Below, in pieces: positions 4,880 through 6,640 of a stretch of 6,640 nt of DNA. The stretch is taken from positions 1 through 6,640 of the forward strand of contig QFQQ01000142.1 of the NCBI GenBank assembly GCA_003243445.1. Reading direction: 5' to 3'. Source of the stretch: Citrobacter freundii (lineage in GTDB: Bacteria > Bacteroidota > Bacteroidia > Chitinophagales > Chitinophagaceae). Made by a program: the position numbers and the translations under genes. Below the pieces are notes generated by a model. That model was not told where the DNA came from and did not search any database. It saw only the letters and a program-made list of their open reading frames with translations. Position 1 is the first letter of the stretch. Every line of letters starts with the position of its first letter.

Positions 4880-6391
4880 ATGAGTACAATCCGGCGGCAA
4901 AGTATTATTTCATCTGGTGTCGTTTATCTCGGCTTTGTAGTCGGCCTGCTGAACACATACTTTTTTACAAGAGAAGATCCGTTTACTGGCCCGCAATATG
5001 GTCTCACCACCATGTTTGTGGCCATTGCAACGCTGATGATGGCTTTCTCTACGCTGTCGATGCCCGCATATATCTCCAAGTTCTATCCCTATTATGTCGA
5101 CAATCTGCCGCAATCAAAAAACGATATGCTGACGATTGCGCTGGTGGTGAATACGGTCGGTTTTGGTTTGGTGGCATTGGCGGGCTGGATCTTCCGTGAC
5201 CTGGTGATCAGGAAGTTCAGCGAGAACTCATCGCTACTTGTTGAATATTATAACTGGATCTTCCCGATGGGGTTTGGATTATCGGTTTTTTCCATCCTGG
5301 AAACATATGCCTGGAGTATCCGCAAACCGGTGCTTACCAGTTTTCTGAAAGAAGTACAATGGAGGTTTCTTACCACCATTCTCATCGTGCTGTTCATTTA
5401 TAAAGTGATCCCGACATTTGATGTGTTCATCAAACTATATGCGTTCACTTACCCCGCGATCGCGGTCACTTTATTTCTATATCTATTTTTTACGGGACGT
5501 CTGCCGATCACTTTCCGCATCAGTAAAGTAACCCGCCGTTATGCCGGCAAGATCGCAACACTGTGCATTTTCATCTATTCGGGAACGCTGATCTTTTATC
5601 TTGCGCAGGTATTTGATTCGCTGGTAATCGCTTCTGTACTACCCGATGGGATCGCCAAAGCAGGGATCTTCACACTTGCCACAACGCTGACGGCGGTGAT
5701 ACAGGCGCCGCAGCGTGCCATTGTAGCAACAGCGATCCCGCATTTGTCCCGCGCCTGGAAAGAACGGAATATAGAGCTGCTGCAAAAGATCTATAAACGG
5801 TCTTCCATCAACCTGCTGATCTTCGCCGTCGGTATTTTCCTGCTGATCGCACTCAATTACAAGGAAAGCGTGCTCACCTTTAAATTAAAGGAAGAATATC
5901 TTCTTGGTTTCAATGCATTCATCTTCCTCGGACTCGGCCGTGTGGTTGACCTGGGCACGGGCATCAATACAGAGATCCTCGGCACTTCCAATTTCTGGCG
6001 TTTTCAGTTGATCGCCGGGGTAATATTACTAGTGCTGATGTTGCCATTGACGATCATTCTTGCACACCAGTATGATATTCTCGGCCCTGCTATCGCACAG
6101 TTTGTCTCCTACAGTGTATACAACAGTATCAGGATCTTTTTCCTCTGGAAAAAATTCAGACTGTTCCCTTTCACCCGCCACTCGCTTTATACAGTGATCA
6201 ATGGTCTGATCCTTTTTGCCATTACGTATTTTACCTGCATGAATCTGCATGGTTTTCCCGGACTGGTGATCAGAAGTTTGTTATTCCTCGCATTGTATGG
6301 AACGGCTGTTGTTTATTTGAGGTTATCGCCGGATCTGATACCGGTGATGGAAACGGTGAAGAAAAGGTTGGGGATTAAAAAGAAGGAGTGA
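4880..6391 (+). CDS. Wzx/MurJ-like polysaccharide or lipid flippase, 14 predicted membrane helices
   Basis: The 503-residue product is an integral inner-membrane protein of the MOP superfamily (polysaccharide biosynthesis/oligosaccharide flippase type). Such proteins move lipid-linked glycans from the cytoplasmic to the periplasmic face. By eye there are about 14 hydrophobic helices, near 10-29, 41-62, 85-105, 124-146, 161-178, 184-205, 223-245, 259-283, 309-327, 341-361, 375-395, 399-422, 434-454 and 460-481. Two family-like blocks are visible: VFDSLVIASVLPDGIAKAG (244-262), opening the second lobe, and YDILGPAIAQFVSYS (398-412), resembling the conserved G..GAA.A block. The C-terminus is basic (KKRLGIKKKE). 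ATG 4880 follows the M1 stop by 48 bases without an obvious promoter or terminator, so co-transcription is likely. No glycosyltransferase or ligase gene is nearby, so the substrate is unknown; a MurJ-like role cannot be excluded. Confidence 0.87.
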   Translation: MSTIRRQSIISSGVVYLGFVVGLLNTYFFTREDPFTGPQYGLTTMFVAIATLMMAFSTLSMPAYISKFYPYYVDNLPQSKNDMLTIALVVNTVGFGLVALAGWIFRDLVIRKFSENSSLLVEYYNWIFPMGFGLSVFSILETYAWSIRKPVLTSFLKEVQWRFLTTILIVLFIYKVIPTFDVFIKLYAFTYPAIAVTLFLYLFFTGRLPITFRISKVTRRYAGKIATLCIFIYSGTLIFYLAQVFDSLVIASVLPDGIAKAGIFTLATTLTAVIQAPQRAIVATAIPHLSRAWKERNIELLQKIYKRSSINLLIFAVGIFLLIALNYKESVLTFKLKEEYLLGFNAFIFLGLGRVVDLGTGINTEILGTSNFWRFQLIAGVILLVLMLPLTIILAHQYDILGPAIAQFVSYSVYNSIRIFFLWKKFRLFPFTRHSLYTVINGLILFAITYFTCMNLHGFPGLVIRSLLFLALYGTAVVYLRLSPDLIPVMETVKKRLGIKKKE

Positions 6392-6470
6392 GAATGGCGT
6401 CTGCCTGATGCGGTGGAAAAGCAATATTTTACTGATAGTGCGTATTATGTTCGTGGATGTGTAAAGGCAG

Positions 6471-6497
6471 ATTGTTGGGAAGCTCATCTCCCACGAT
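6471..6497 (+). terminator. Imperfect hairpin downstream of the flippase gene
   Basis: ATTGTTGGGA (6471-6480) can pair with TCCCACGAT (6489-6497), with one bulged T and one G-U pair around an 8-base loop. It lies 80 bases after the flippase stop and is followed by TAAAATTCAATG, not a T-run. It could mark the end of the peptidase-flippase transcript, but the support is weak. Confidence 0.3.
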
Positions 6498-6538
6498 TAA
6501 AATTCAATGTCGTTTAATTAGGAAGCAACGAGTATGTC

Positions 6539-6627
6539 ATCCCGGCCGGGCAACTTAAGATTACTTTCTACTGTCGGGCTGCGAGAGCCGGGATCTCCAC
6601 AATTGAGGGGCTCCCGGCTCTGGCAGC
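6539..6627. repeat. REP-like palindromic cluster at the right edge
   Basis: GCTGCGAGAGCCGGGA (6578-6593) and TCCCGGCTCTGGCAGC (6612-6627) form an inverted repeat matching at 15 of 16 positions around an 18-base loop. The left arm also contains part of GCCGGGAT (6587-6594), which can pair instead with ATCCCGGC (6539-6546). That segment overlaps a perfect palindrome, CCCGGCCGGG (6541-6550). Clustered CCCGG cores with alternative pairings are typical of intergenic REP-like repeats. The element lies close to the window edge, so its outer limit is unknown. Confidence 0.65.
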
Positions 6628-6640
6628 TTCAAATTTGCAT

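Noticed and set aside
6392..6470. Small gene after the flippase
   Set aside because: The ATGs I checked here are followed by a stop within a few codons, and I see no tRNA or RNA-gene signature.

Overview
The window looks like a stretch of ordinary chromosome from a Bacteroidota bacterium, probably of the Chitinophagaceae/Sphingobacteriia type. This is an inference from several signs. The genes have moderate GC and A/T-rich leaders with no Shine-Dalgarno sequence. There is a match to the Bacteroidota promoter form (TTG, 19 bases, TAnnTTTG). The proteins are also typical: an exported MsrA lipoprotein, a short M1 metallopeptidase with a GMEHQ motif, and a 14-helix flippase. No rRNA, tRNA, CRISPR array, transposase or phage gene is visible.

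Layout: positions 1-424 hold no convincing gene, but contain GGAT-rich degenerate repeats in inverted orientation, a 66-base direct duplication and the probable promoter/leader of msrA. An exported methionine sulfoxide reductase A (msrA, + strand) lies at 425-1114. A large nested inverted repeat built from GC-rich heptamers (1124-1298) fills the gap to the convergent gene at 1299-2948 (- strand), an orphan peptide-type ABC substrate-binding lipoprotein. A 215-base divergent intergenic region (2949-3163) carries the promoter of that gene. An exported M1 aminopeptidase-like metalloprotease (3164-4831, + strand) follows, and 48 bases later a 14-helix Wzx/MurJ-like polysaccharide or lipid flippase (4880-6391, + strand). 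The last 249 bases (6392-6640) are non-coding, with one imperfect hairpin and a REP-like palindromic cluster at the right edge.

Functional reading: three of the four proteins carry export or lipoprotein signals and act in the envelope. The peptide-binding lipoprotein and the secreted M1 peptidase are divergently transcribed, which would fit peptide capture and trimming. MsrA would repair oxidised envelope proteins. The flippase would move a glycan-lipid across the inner membrane. These links come from context only.

I did not find a new multi-gene system. The parts most worth a second look are non-coding: the heptamer-built nested palindrome between msrA and the binding-protein gene, the duplicated msrA upstream region with competing hairpins, the A8 tract plus Shine-Dalgarno-like site inside msrA, and the palindrome cluster at the right edge.
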